Part shown: in pieces, positions 1-10,083 of the stretch
Layout of the letters: the number at the start of each line of letters is the position of its first letter
Numbering within the stretch: the first letter of the stretch is position 1
Origin: Tulasnella sp. 424
Taxonomy: Eukaryota > Basidiomycota > Agaricomycetes > Cantharellales > Tulasnellaceae
Assembly: GCA_019633425.1 (NCBI GenBank)
Contig: WSUB01000344.1
Coordinates: 1-19,126, forward strand
Direction: 5' to 3'
DNA length: 19,126 nucleotides
Notes under the pieces: generated by a model
Database searches by the model: none
What the model was told of the DNA's origin: nothing
What the model saw: only the letters and a program-made list of their open reading frames with translations
Position numbers and translations under genes: made by a program

Positions 1-333
1 GAGCTCTACGACAAAGGCATCCTACTCTCCATCGACCAGACCTCACCCCGACAATTTGACAAGATCGCCGTCATTATCTCGTCCGATAAGGCTGGTGTCT
101 TTACCCTGGAAATCAAAGACACGTCTCTCGACATCACAAAAGGGACTACAGACCTGAAAATGGAGGAGCTGCTGCAAGCGCAGTACGAACATCGGACCTC
201 TCTTTCTCTTTTCGACGGCATGGCCAAAGTAAACCTGAATCTACTACTGTATCAAATCAACAAGAAGTGAGTGTTTCTACCCCTGGCTCATGCGTGCCCC
301 GAAGCTGATGATTCTTGCAGGTTCTATGTCTGA
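1..333 (+). CDS. C-terminal end of an IQGAP-like Ras-GAP scaffold protein (partial, 5' end outside window)
   Basis: Frame 1 is open from base 1 and encodes the last 92 residues of the protein. Exon 1-266 is followed by an intron at 267-320 (gtgagt...ttgcag), then exon 321-333, which supplies F-Y-V and the TGA stop. The residues resemble the RasGAP C-terminal domain of IQGAP proteins: an opening Y-D-K-G-I-L-L-S-I, then Q-F-D-K-I, E-E-L-L-Q-A-Q-Y-E, and an ending K-V-N-L-N-L-L-L-Y-Q-I-N-K-K-F-Y. The family is known to end with a very similar N-L-L-I-Y-L-L-N-K-K-F-Y. Without the intron the frame would stop at once after N-K-K, so the splice is well supported. IQGAP-type proteins link Rho/Ras GTPases, calmodulin and actin at the cell cortex and division site. 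The catalytic GAP domain, calponin-homology domain and IQ repeats would lie upstream and are not visible. There is no evident functional link with the downstream genes. Confidence 0.85.
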
Positions 334-904
334 GTACTTTCCTCCTACCGGAGCTGTTTTCTTCCTCGTTTTCGTCCCTCTGTTCTCATTAGCATGCTCA
401 CGACGCATTCTTGGTTTTTTTTCTTCTTCTTCATATATCTTCTCATAACTCACTGTATGCCGCTATACTGTAGCATATGTTCATGACGACCTTGACGACG
501 CGAAAGCCTCGAGCACAGATTCTCCCGACCACTGCCTCGTTTTGCTGCCTCCTCGTGCCCATTACTACACGCTCTGACTTGAATTATGTATACTCTCGTA
601 ACTTCGAGCTGGTCCGCGACTCCCAAGACCGTCGCGCTTCAGTGTAACATCATGATTGTCGAACGGCGGCGTGGGGATCTAAGTCCGTTCTGCCCCGATA
701 ATTCCATAAAGAGCTATCACGTGGCGTCGAGCGCCGGAGATGAAAAGTGGTCCCGTTTCTTGCAGCCATCAGATCCCGTTTCAACACCCGGCAGTTCTCG
801 AGTGTAAGTGCACGACCATTCTCGAAGAAAACCGCGCACGTTGTGGTAAACGAGCATTGCGGTCTCCGAGAAGTGAAGGCCGAAATCCCCATACGAAAAG
901 GTTA
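334..904. other. Intergenic region: 3' flank of the IQGAP-like gene and distal 5' flank of gene A
   Basis: No convincing gene is present. Short open frames exist on both strands (for example 586-807 and 740-1117 on +), but they lack family resemblance, splice support or paralogue support. The first part (about 350-450) is pyrimidine-rich, as expected of a fungal 3' untranslated region. A palindromic CACGTG lies at 718-723. No tRNA-like or repeat structure was recognised. Confidence 0.6.
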
Positions 905-1065
905 GAACCTCGAGGCTTGCACGATCCTAGGCGCCCGAGTTTGGCAGCTCGCGGTTCTCCCCAAGCTCCGCGATCCGGTTATCTTAAGGCCGTGAGTTTG
1001 CAGGCGGAAATCGAATCCTTTCCCAGTGCGGTCCACGCTCGAACCCCAGCCTTCATCTCACCAAT
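905..1065 (+). promoter_or_regulatory. Conserved promoter / 5' leader block of gene A
   Basis: This stretch aligns by eye with 9917-10083 upstream of gene B. Shared landmarks, in order, are GAACCTCGA (905-913), GCCC followed by a T-run and TTGGCA (933-945), AAGCTCCGC, CTTAAG (983-988), GCAGGCGGAAAT (1000-1011), GAAT and GTGCG. The order and spacing are kept, and the last strong landmark lies 66 bases before the ATG here and 72 before it in gene B. Conservation beyond the coding start suggests the duplicated unit included its promoter and leader. Which bases are transcribed cannot be told from sequence. Confidence 0.6.
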
Positions 1066-4000
1066 ATGTCCTCGACGCTTCAGCCTCAGACGGAGAACTC
1101 CGCGGACCTCGACATAGCGCTGATCAAATTCGTCACTAATGGGCCGATCGACTCGAGGGCCGCTCTCGATGCTGCTCTTCTGGATTTAATGAATGCCTTG
1201 CAGTCCACCGACCTCGACGTGGGGTCTCTCCTTGGCGTCATAACGCGTAAGGTGAACGGCTTGTTGGAGGTCGTTATGACATCGAGTGAGCGAATTCTTA
1301 ATCATTTCAACTACTTTCCTGGCGTATCTGAACGACGCGACATTCTAGGAAACGACGCCGCGTTCACGGTTCGCACCCGAGTGCTCAAAACTGTCCAGAA
1401 GTGTTCGCAATACCCCAACCCCATTTTTATCACATGTGTGGAGCGTATCGGAGCCTTCCTCATCAGTCTTCCACCGTCAATCGGCTTGGACCAGAATATA
1501 ATGGCCAAACACCATGCGTTTTCTGCAACTCTGGCCTCGACGAACACTGCGGAATCAGAATGCTTCATAGTCAAAAAGGAAAAGCCAGTCGAACAAGAAT
1601 CGACAAAACCAACCAGAACCGCCCAGCCAGGAAAGCGTCACAAACGCGCCTCTTCAATCACCATAACCATCCAAGATACCGCCCGATACCACATCAAAAG
1701 TAGGCGAGCGTCTACAGGGATTTCAAGCAACCCGCCTTCTCCTACAGTTCTCACCAATCGTCCTGCAACCGGTCTCGCTCTCTTGGAACAGCTCAGGGAC
1801 TGCCTTGAAGTGAGTGGACGACGGGTCTACTTCGCCGAAATCACTAAAGGCGCCTCATTCTTTAGGTTTACTTTACGGCTTGTCTCACGGAAGAGATTGA
1901 AGATGCCGCGATCGAAAATCTATTGCAGATTTTAGCACCACCTGCCATTGGCTACCTGATTGAGGAATCGTTTGAAGGGACAATCCAAGGACCAGATTCT
2001 CCGTCCGCGAATGAAAATGCAACTCCATCGGTGCTCAAGTCATTTTCTCAGTCGAACCTAGGGTTACATGACATCATTCGGTACTTAGGCGATGCTACGA
2101 AACCCAAATTGGGTGACTGGCCAGTGACAGTCTCACAACGAGGCATCAAGCATGTTCGAAAATACCTCGCCTGCGACAGGGAAACCTTTGCACGGATCGA
2201 AAGTGTCATCAGGTAACTGTTTATTAGTGAGATTCCCCCACCGAGATAGCTTAACCTCCGCTCGCTTTGAACAGGCAATTGGCTATGGGATCCTTTTCAC
2301 CATCGAATCACTCGAAATTATTGGATCGGGATCACGGAATACCAGTCTACGCGGCTGATGTGGGAAAGGCACTATGCCTTCTTTACCATATCGACTTCGG
2401 GGCTCCAACAAAGTCATCTGTGGAATCACAATGTGGGTTCGTTTCTCGGGCGAAAGTTGCGCCTTTCCTGACGCCTCGTTGTCCCAGTCATCCGCATCTT
2501 CGGAGTTTTTGCCACTTCCGACATAGAAATCGCCTTTTGGAAGGCAGTCAGCGCGCAACTCGGCAGACGAGGACATGAGTACATCCGAAGGTGCGTCACA
2601 AAGATAACAGTACAATGGCCTCATTCAAGCAGTATCCTGACGTTGCCCGAGTCTTGCAGGTGCAAGGGTCAGGTAGATACGCAGGTCCGCTCAAAACGAT
2701 CAGTCACCACCGTCTCTCCGCTCGTGTTTCCTCCTTTGGATGTCTCCCAATGGAATCAAGAAGGAGCGGATATTGAGATCGATGAGTCACATCGCCTGGA
2801 GGTGGGTGTTACGCGTTAAGTCGAAAGGAAACGACTATCCGCATCGTCCTGAACACGACCTCGTAGCTCCATCGAATTCTTTCGTAAGTGGCCAGCCGAT
2901 CGCTTGTTGCCATGTCGTAATCGCTTCATGACTCCAACTGTACATCAGCCTGGAGAAATTCGTCCCACTATCGCACACGTTTTTCGATGGTAAGCCTGGG
3001 TGGAATTTCGTAAATAATAAGCCGGCGCAGCTCACCTCATGATTTAGCAATCCAAAAGTTCAACGAGACAAGTTTCATGTTCTCAGTTTCGTGAGTCGAG
3101 GTTCAGACGGAACTCGCCCGTTTTGGTAACCAGGTGTCTACACCAGTCCTCCGGAGGATCGAATCATCAATCATCCCTCCTCATGTCTCGTCCTGGGCCG
3201 CAGTGGCACAGGGTCAGTCATAGCTCGCATTACCGAGGGCATCTGATATTTATTGCACGTCTTTGATTGTCAGGAAAACAACGTGCATGGTGTTTCGCAT
3301 GATTGGCTTGGACATTGCGGCTAAAAAGTCTGACCGCAATCTTCGTCAAGTATTTGTGACCCAGTCTCGAACGCTTGCAAGGAAGGTTCGGATGTATTGC
3401 ACGCAGCTTAGGCAAACCGAATCAAACGAAGGCGGTCCCTCAACACGACAGCCGGGATTAGGAATCTCCTTACTGGATATGGATGAGAACGCCGAGGAGG
3501 AAGGAGTTCTGCCAAACAAGTTTAGCGAATTAACGGAATCCCATTTCCCTCTATTCTTGACGTATGATCAGGTTTGTTCACCCGAGTCGCGTCGTTTCCG
3601 AGTTAGTTGGTTCATTGTTTCTGGCTAATTGGTGATTTGCAGCTGTGCAGACTTCTGGAAGCCGACTTCAATCTTGAGTTTCATCCATCTCCTTTGCCGC
3701 GTCCCAAAAACGCCCGGACCAGGGCGAAACAGTCGGCTCTCAGACAGCCCTTGATATCCTTCGAATACTTCGAATCAAAAGTGTGGCCACACCTTGATCA
3801 ACGAGTCGTCAAAGGACTTCGTAAGCGTCGTTCAAGCAAAATCGTACAGTACTGACGCATGCCCGTTCTCAGATCCTGCCCTCGTATACAGTGAATTTAT
3901 GGGTATTATCAAGGGATCGGAGGCTGCGCTTTCCAAAACCCGTCGCTATCTCGAGCGTAAGGAGTACGAAAAACAGAGCAATCGCAGTCTTTCAGCAGAT

Positions 4001-7000
4001 GATACCGACCGTTCAAAGATTTACACCCTCTTTGAAGCGTACCAGAAGCTCCGACCCCCTACATCTTATGACGTCGCTGACAGGTCTGTTCGGATGGCAT
4101 GACTGAAGCATAGATTAACAAAGTCGATTCTCCGATCCTGACAGGGTCCATATCATAATGACCGCCTTGCAAGAAAATGGTGTCCCGGGAAACAGCATCG
4201 ACTTCCTCTATGTCGACGAGGCACAGGACAACCTAATGATTGACGCTGCTTGTGAGCTACTAGTCTACAACCTTCGGCAGGATGGGCACTAAGAATAATT
4301 GTACTGGCAGTACTCAGAGCATTGTGCCCCAATCCTCATGGCCTTTTCTTCGCAGGAGATACTGCTCAAACAATCTCTGTTGGGAGTGCCTTTCGATTTA
4401 GCGAGCTCAAGGCCTTTTTGTATCGGCTGGAGGTGAGTTGGTCACAGTATTTTATCCGAGTGCCAGATTTAGATGTATATCCTCTTCCTACAGAGAAGCG
4501 ACGTCCACGTCAAAAGCGGGGGTCGTCCGCCAGTCGATCCTCATTTCTTTCAGTTGTCGACAAACTACCGCAGTCACAGTGGCATCGTGAACGCTGCCGC
4601 TTTCGTCGTGAAGCTCCTCGATTCATACTTTCAGCACTCCATCGACTCTCTAGCTCCAGAGGTCGCGCATGTAGACGTACGTGCGAGTGCCAATCCAGCT
4701 GACTGCCATTGATGCAAATCTTCGCATTCAGGTTGAAGCCCATAAGCCGGTCTTTTTCTCCGGTATGAGCAACCCCGCGGACTTCAAGAGGCTCATCTCA
4801 GACCGCACCAGCGGCAAGGTCGAGCTCGGAGCACATCAAGGTGAGCTCCAGAGGGCTGGCTCTGGGAACGGCGGACCGGACTAACGTTCATGCTCGAAGT
4901 CATCATTGTCCGACACGAGAGCGCAGCGAACAGTCTACGAGCCAGGATCGGTCGGGTAGCGGTGGTATTGTAAGCTGCGCCGAATATCGACGCCTTTCTG
5001 AATTGCTTACGGACGTGCCGCTCGAAAGGACCCTGTACGAGAGCAAAGGGATGGAGTTCAACGACGTGAGATTGACTGGCTCCTGTACCTTTCTTGGTCT
5101 CATTTTTTTCCAATAGGTTCTCTTGTTTAATTTCTTTACCGATTCAACGTCTACCGCCACGGACTGGAGAGCCATGTCGCTCGCATACAAAGAAGGCAGA
5201 ACATTTGATGCTCGACGGCACTCTATTCTACAGAGCGAACTCAAGTGCTTGTACGTGGGCTTGACTCGTGCTCGAGAGAGGGTTTGGATATGGGAAGAAT
5301 CTAGTGAAGGGCATGTGATGGAGGTGATGGATTTCTACCTCTTGAGAGTGGGTCGTTTTCTTAGTGCTGAAGCATCGATTCCAGTCCCTCCTTGAAGAAT
5401 CTGGTCTCGCAACGTCTCATAGAGGTGGGCAAGTACCGCAGCTCGCAGGTAGGAAGCGAGATCGAGCTTCAGTGATCCAAGGTAGAACTTACACTCGAAC
5501 CGTGCAGTCACAAATCTCGAAGACGAGTGGGCCGACCAGGCTCAGCAGTACTTCTCCAAAAGTTTGTTTTCTGAAGCAGCACTTTGCTTTGAACGTGCAG
5601 GCATGTTCTGGTGGGCCAGGGTGGCCGAGGCCTATAAAGACCGTCAAGGAGCAACACGGGCAGCAGAGAAGGATACGTCGCAATTATCTAGGTTTATCAA
5701 AGTTGCGCAAGAGTTTGAACGCTTGGCTCTAGAAGGGCAGTCGAAGGAAGACCCGGGAAGTCTACGCCTTCTATGGGCCAATGCGGGAGAATGTTATGCG
5801 GTATTACTAGACCATGTGCCTGCCGCGATTGCATTCTTCAAGGCTCGGAAATACACGTCAACAGCATACCACTATCGTATGGCAGGATTGTTCGACAAAG
5901 CACTTGAAATCGTGGAGCATCATCCTGTCGACCCCGACATGGCTGAGAGCATCAAATACGCAGCAAAATTCGTTTTTACGAGAAAAAGAGATATAGACTC
6001 AATCCAGTCAGTGTACCAAAGTATCAGACCGATACCGCTAACTGACAAGCCACTCGCTGAATAGCAAAGCTTGGAAACTGAGTGACAGCAAAGAGGAATT
6101 CCTCGAGTTTCTTCAGTACCATGGCTTCGAAGAGCAGCGCCTTACTTTTCTGGACAGCATCACAGAACACGAAAGGATTGGTCAAGTCCTCTGGGACGCA
6201 GGGGACTACGTTAATGCCGTCCTTCGTTTCCGTCAATCGGATACACCTTCCTCAATACGCAAAGCCTCTCAATGTCTTCTAGAAGGGATGAGGGCAAATG
6301 TTCCTCTTGTAACAAGCTATCGCAATCAATCGGACGTCCTCTTGGAGCTGTTCGCACTTGGCTGGAGCACTAGCCTCTCGCAAGCCGAGGTAGCCGAGGT
6401 AAGAGGGTTCACAGTACAGGCAGTTGTTTAGACACTCATTTTCATGCTATGGAGGTTCGATTTCTTCATGCAGTCGTAAATCTCCTAGCAAATGAGTTGG
6501 AACTATACGCGGAATTCTACCTGTCTAGGCAAGACTTGGGGAACGCTCTACTGGCTTTCGATGCCTGGACTCAATCGGGGACTCTCGAAGGTGTGCAGTC
6601 GCCGTGGGACGATGTAGTGGCACGGGTGCTACTTCTCTGCCAAAAATTCGGTTCGGTCATCAACACCATCGTTCGAACTCCAGGGTTCTTCGACCTCCCG
6701 GGCATGCAGCATCTATTCGGCATCTCCGGACCTTCTCCCAAAGAACAAGTGGATGGGGCTCAATCCCAGGGAATCACGCTTCAACGGACCATTCAACCAA
6801 AATCCTTTGTCCATAGTCTCGCTGTTGTTATGGTGAATCGCCGGGAGCAACAGATGGGCCATGCATCCCCCCTCACTCTTCCAACAAACTCGGTTGACGA
6901 CATGATTCGACGGGCTCTCTTAGGGCGCTTAAACACCGTTATCAACCGTGTCGAAGGTCTCGCGCAGAGAGCCAGAGCATTTGAGCTGTGTCCTCAATTC

Positions 7001-9355
7001 CTCGTATATGGGCAATGCGGAGGCCCAGAGGAAGAATCCTGTTGGAGAGATCACGTTTTCGAAAAGGAAATGACAATATCAAAATTTAATTTCCGTTTCA
7101 GGCTCCACATCCTCATGATTGCCCTGCTGAACAACTTCACCGCTCTCTTCGGGCAGTACGATGAGAAGATACGCACTACGAGAAAAAAGTGAGTGGTAAT
7201 GAGATGCGTTGCTGTCGGTATTTCTGATACATTTTCTACAAAGGACCTGGATAACTAAGCTTTTCCATTTGTGCTATCCATCTACGCCCCACGCCGGTAG
7301 CCTGTCCGACATCACTCCAGCGCTAATACCAGAGTACTCATCGGTACGCACACTTAGTTTTATAAACGAACTTTCCCAACTAACCTTGGGATACAAAGGC
7401 TATGTCGATCGTCCGTTGCTGGCTTCATGAAATCTTCCGTAGCCTTCGTCCCGCTGAGCAAGTTCAATATTTCTTGACCCATATTCTGATTACCACCATG
7501 CTCGGAACAGCGTTCGACTTCATGGATGCTGCGTCATATTTATGGCGGGGACAGTGGTCCCTGGATCATCAGGTTGCTCAACAGAATGGCCTCATCATGG
7601 TTGTTCAAGGGGAGGGACGTGCCGTTGCCGGGTGTGCAATGTCCTGGTTCGCTCGGAATGAGCCCTCGCGTGCAAACCTTGGTGTGTATTTCTTGGAGTA
7701 AGTTGGTTTGATTCCAGAGTGGATTTCGGCTCGCTAATAGGGAGATAGGCATGTTCTTACGGTGGATGTCGTCATGGACGGTGATGTGGTCCTCGCGCTC
7801 ATGGAGGAGGTCTGCGGACAACTCATTCTTAACCATCACACTCACGAAAAAGCTGGATATGACAACTTGATCATGCCTCGATCCTGGATTATTCGCGCTT
7901 TTGCCCGAGCTCCGTCCGTTCAACCCAACGGAACCCTGCCATGGAAGTTTGCTGGAATTCTCGGTAACTTTCTGGACGCATTCCTACTCAAAAGGAGCGC
8001 GGGTACGCTATATTATGCTTCATAATTTTTGCTTTTACGTTGACCTTGGCCTCAGGCTTGCTCCAGATTGGAGGAAGCTTCCTCCGCGAGGTTTCACTCT
8101 CCATTAGAAGCCAAGCGGTCGAGAGAATATGCCGCTGCCTGGCACTTCGTAAGTTGTCTTTCTTTAACTAATTGAACCATGCTTGACAATACTTCAGTCG
8201 GGAATAATATGACTGGAGCACGAGACATTGTTCTATCGATATTTGTAAAAATCAACGCCGAAAATGCGATGAGACCTGAGTATCAAGGGTGCGTAATTTC
8301 GCCGACCCGAGGCAAGGTCTGATTTCTTTTCCGTAGATTCGCTCAGTCAAGAAACTGGCCTCAGGTCAATACCGCTTTGGTCGCTTCAACGAGGTTCTCG
8401 TATATGGATGGATTATGCACGATCAAACGGAGTGTGGTCCCTATGTCAAGTGGACCTATCTCAACAATACTAATGTGCCAGAGCGAAGCGAGTATCTTGG
8501 GAAGGCTTCTGCTGGTACCAAATCCGCCCACGATTGTACTCCAATCCGACATTTTCTTCCCCGGATGGCATCTAGAGAGTGAGAGCTTCGAAGCAGTATC
8601 CTCTCTGACCGCTGGTCTCAACGGACTTTTCTTAGGATCGGGGCATCCAGAACCCAGTTCACCGACTGCAACCTCACAAGAAGGACAACTCTGGGAGCAT
8701 TCTAAGTTCGAGAGTGTTCCGTCCACTCCAGAGGACCGAAGGAGTGCATCCATCGTGCAAGCCTTCTTCCGCCGTCACAAGCGTCGCGCAGGAGGTCCTA
8801 TTGCGGCAGCCTTCGAAAAGCTCGTCAAAAAAGTAATAGCTTCGCGAGAAGGTCCCTCATTTGATCGGCATCTCGTCCTCTGCCTACGAGGGCCATTACC
8901 CCACGTCTTGGGATACCTTCAAACACTCCGTGGCATTTCCGAAAGTGTCGTGCAGTCTCTAAATAAGGAGATGCAGATGATAAATCATGAAGAAATTGAG
9001 GAGATTCACGCGAAGGGTGTTGAAATACGGTGAGTGTTCTGTTGAGGAGCGTTCAATACTTTCTTTTTTTCTAACTACGCTTTTCCTGATGCTCTCGGAA
9101 TCAAGCGAAGTTCTCGATGCGACCAATCAGCTTATAAAATACCTTTATCCCTCTTCGAACGTCTACCTCGAATGTCGTCCCAATTCCGGGATATCGGTGC
9201 TGAAGATTGTGGAGAAAGTCCGATGGATCCCTGACCTCGTCAGCAAGCTCCGGAAGTTCACTGCCTGCCCTGAGGACCTCGATTATAATCTTGGCGTCGA
9301 GCCTCTGCTTAGCAACCGGATTCCGTGGGTCCACCCGAATTCTGCAACATTTTGA
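1066..9355 (+). CDS. Gene A: large UvrD-like SF1 helicase / TRANK1-like protein, 32 exons, 2157 aa
   Basis: Exons: 1066-1285, 1349-1809, 1866-2212, 2275-2432, 2488-2590, 2660-2801, 2867-2883, 2949-2989, 3048-3090, 3147-3212, 3274-3571, 3643-3820, 3873-4083, 4145-4251, 4311-4432, 4494-4676, 4732-4840, 4900-4969, 5029-5065, 5117-5323, 5385-5448, 5508-6006, 6065-6398, 6455-7188, 7244-7343, 7399-7697, 7749-8002, 8056-8148, 8198-8288, 8337-8578, 8636-9029, 9106-9355. The start is the ATG matching the M-x-S-T-L-Q start of gene B. Residues 1-500 are a helical region I do not recognise. The helicase core has GRSGTGKTT (about 528-536), motif Ia FVTQSRTLA (560-568), VDEAQD (785-790), GDTAQ (812-816), NYRS (862-865), ESKGMEF (963-969) and VGLTRARER (1018-1026). 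Walker lysine, DE pair and arginines are intact, so NTP hydrolysis is expected. Then follow TPR-like helices (about 1060-1230), C-x8-C-x7-C-x3-H (1518-1539) and an IQ-like motif (about 1981-1996). No ankyrin repeats were recognised. Substrate and role are unknown. The donor after exon 22 (gtcagt) is the least certain junction. Confidence 0.85.
2867..2883 (+). other. 17-nt micro-exon (exon 7) of gene A
   Basis: Introns 2802-2866 and 2884-2948 flank a 17-base exon that adds L-H-R-I-L and two bases of a serine codon. It restores the phase between exons 6 and 8, giving the continuous sequence H-R-L-E-L-H-R-I-L-S-L-E-K-F. Gene B has the same 17-base exon at 11881-11897 with the same phases and an almost identical sequence. 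It lies a short way before the Walker A exon and would be missed easily by automatic gene callers. Confidence 0.8.
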
Positions 9356-9916
9356 ATAACAGTTTGAAAGCCTGGAGACCCCAGTTCTCGTTCTCCCGAT
9401 TCCATTGTCAACCATTCCACGCGTCTATCTTCCTTAGGCCCACTTGTCTCAATTCTCCATGCCAACAGTTTTATTCACACAAATATATATTGTACCTATG
9501 GAGCACACATCATTTCATGTCTGCGAGTCATCCATCGTCAGGCTCACGTTTCCTTAGCCATGCGTCAGTTGATCAGCTCACAGGAATGTTAGTAAGTACA
9601 GCTTTGTATCTAGTATGCTCCAAAGGATCGAGTTCAGTTGTGTGAGCCTTCGTGAGGTTTGAGCGCCGGCGACGAAGCACGGTTCTGACGAGCAGCCTTA
9701 TGTAAGGGCAGGGTCACTTAGTGCATTGCGGCGGGTGACGTAAAGGATCACATGACGCGGTTCGGTGGGCCAAAAGTACGGCCACCAAACATTCTCTCCC
9801 TCCTTCCTGCCGCGTCGCAAAAGCTGAGTACAGCTGATAGACTTTCCAATGATTCGTGTGGATTTAGAGCTGTAATTGCTAGGAAAGGAATACCGACCTC
9901 CAACAGCTCGACCCTG
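9356..9916. other. Intergenic region between genes A and B
   Basis: This holds the 3' flank of gene A and the distal 5' flank of gene B. An A/T-rich stretch around 9475-9500 could be part of the 3' untranslated region. TGACGT (9737-9742) and CACATG (9750-9755) occur in the gene B flank. Short open frames on both strands (for example 9752-9976 on + and 9748-10065 on -) show no family resemblance. No transposon ends, tRNA or other RNA gene was recognised. Confidence 0.6.
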
Positions 9917-10083
9917 GAACCTCGATGCTTACACAATCTCATATGGCCCATTTTGGCAATCCCTGGCCCTCCATAAGCTCCGCTGTATGACCACCTTAAG
10001 ACCGCAAAGCCGCAGGCGGAAATGGAATTCCCGTCCTGGTGCGTTCTTCCCTTCAATACACGCAAGCCTCTGCATATATCAGT
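9917..10083 (+). promoter_or_regulatory. Conserved promoter / 5' leader block of gene B
   Basis: This is the counterpart of 905-1065. It holds GGAACCTCGA, GCCC-ATTTTGGCA (9946-9958), TAAGCTCCGC, CTTAAG, GCAGGCGGAAAT (10012-10023) and GTGCG in the same order. It ends at the ATG of gene B (10084). An in-frame ATG upstream at 10039 exists, but the downstream ATG is preferred because it aligns with the gene A start and the intervening bases align with non-coding leader in gene A. Confidence 0.6.

Larger units (their letters stand above)
905..9355 (+). repeat. Tandem duplication unit 1 (promoter block plus gene A)
   Basis: Unit 1 of a direct tandem duplication; unit 2 is 9917-18361. Both carry the same promoter landmarks and the same 32-exon gene in the same orientation. 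Exon lengths are identical in 26 of 32 exons by my coordinates, and intron lengths differ by a few bases at most positions. Intron sequences are largely diverged, so the duplication is old rather than an assembly artefact. Confidence 0.85.

Noticed and set aside
740..1117. 125-residue ORF overlapping the start of gene A
   Set aside because: It runs through the conserved promoter block, is in a different frame from gene A, and has no counterpart upstream of gene B.
8361..8753. Antisense ORF of 130 residues, with a counterpart at 17376-17747
   Set aside because: Both lie opposite conserved coding exons 30-31 of genes A and B. Their shared residues are the mirror of the sense S-T-P-E-D-R-R-S-A-S-I segment, so they are shadows.
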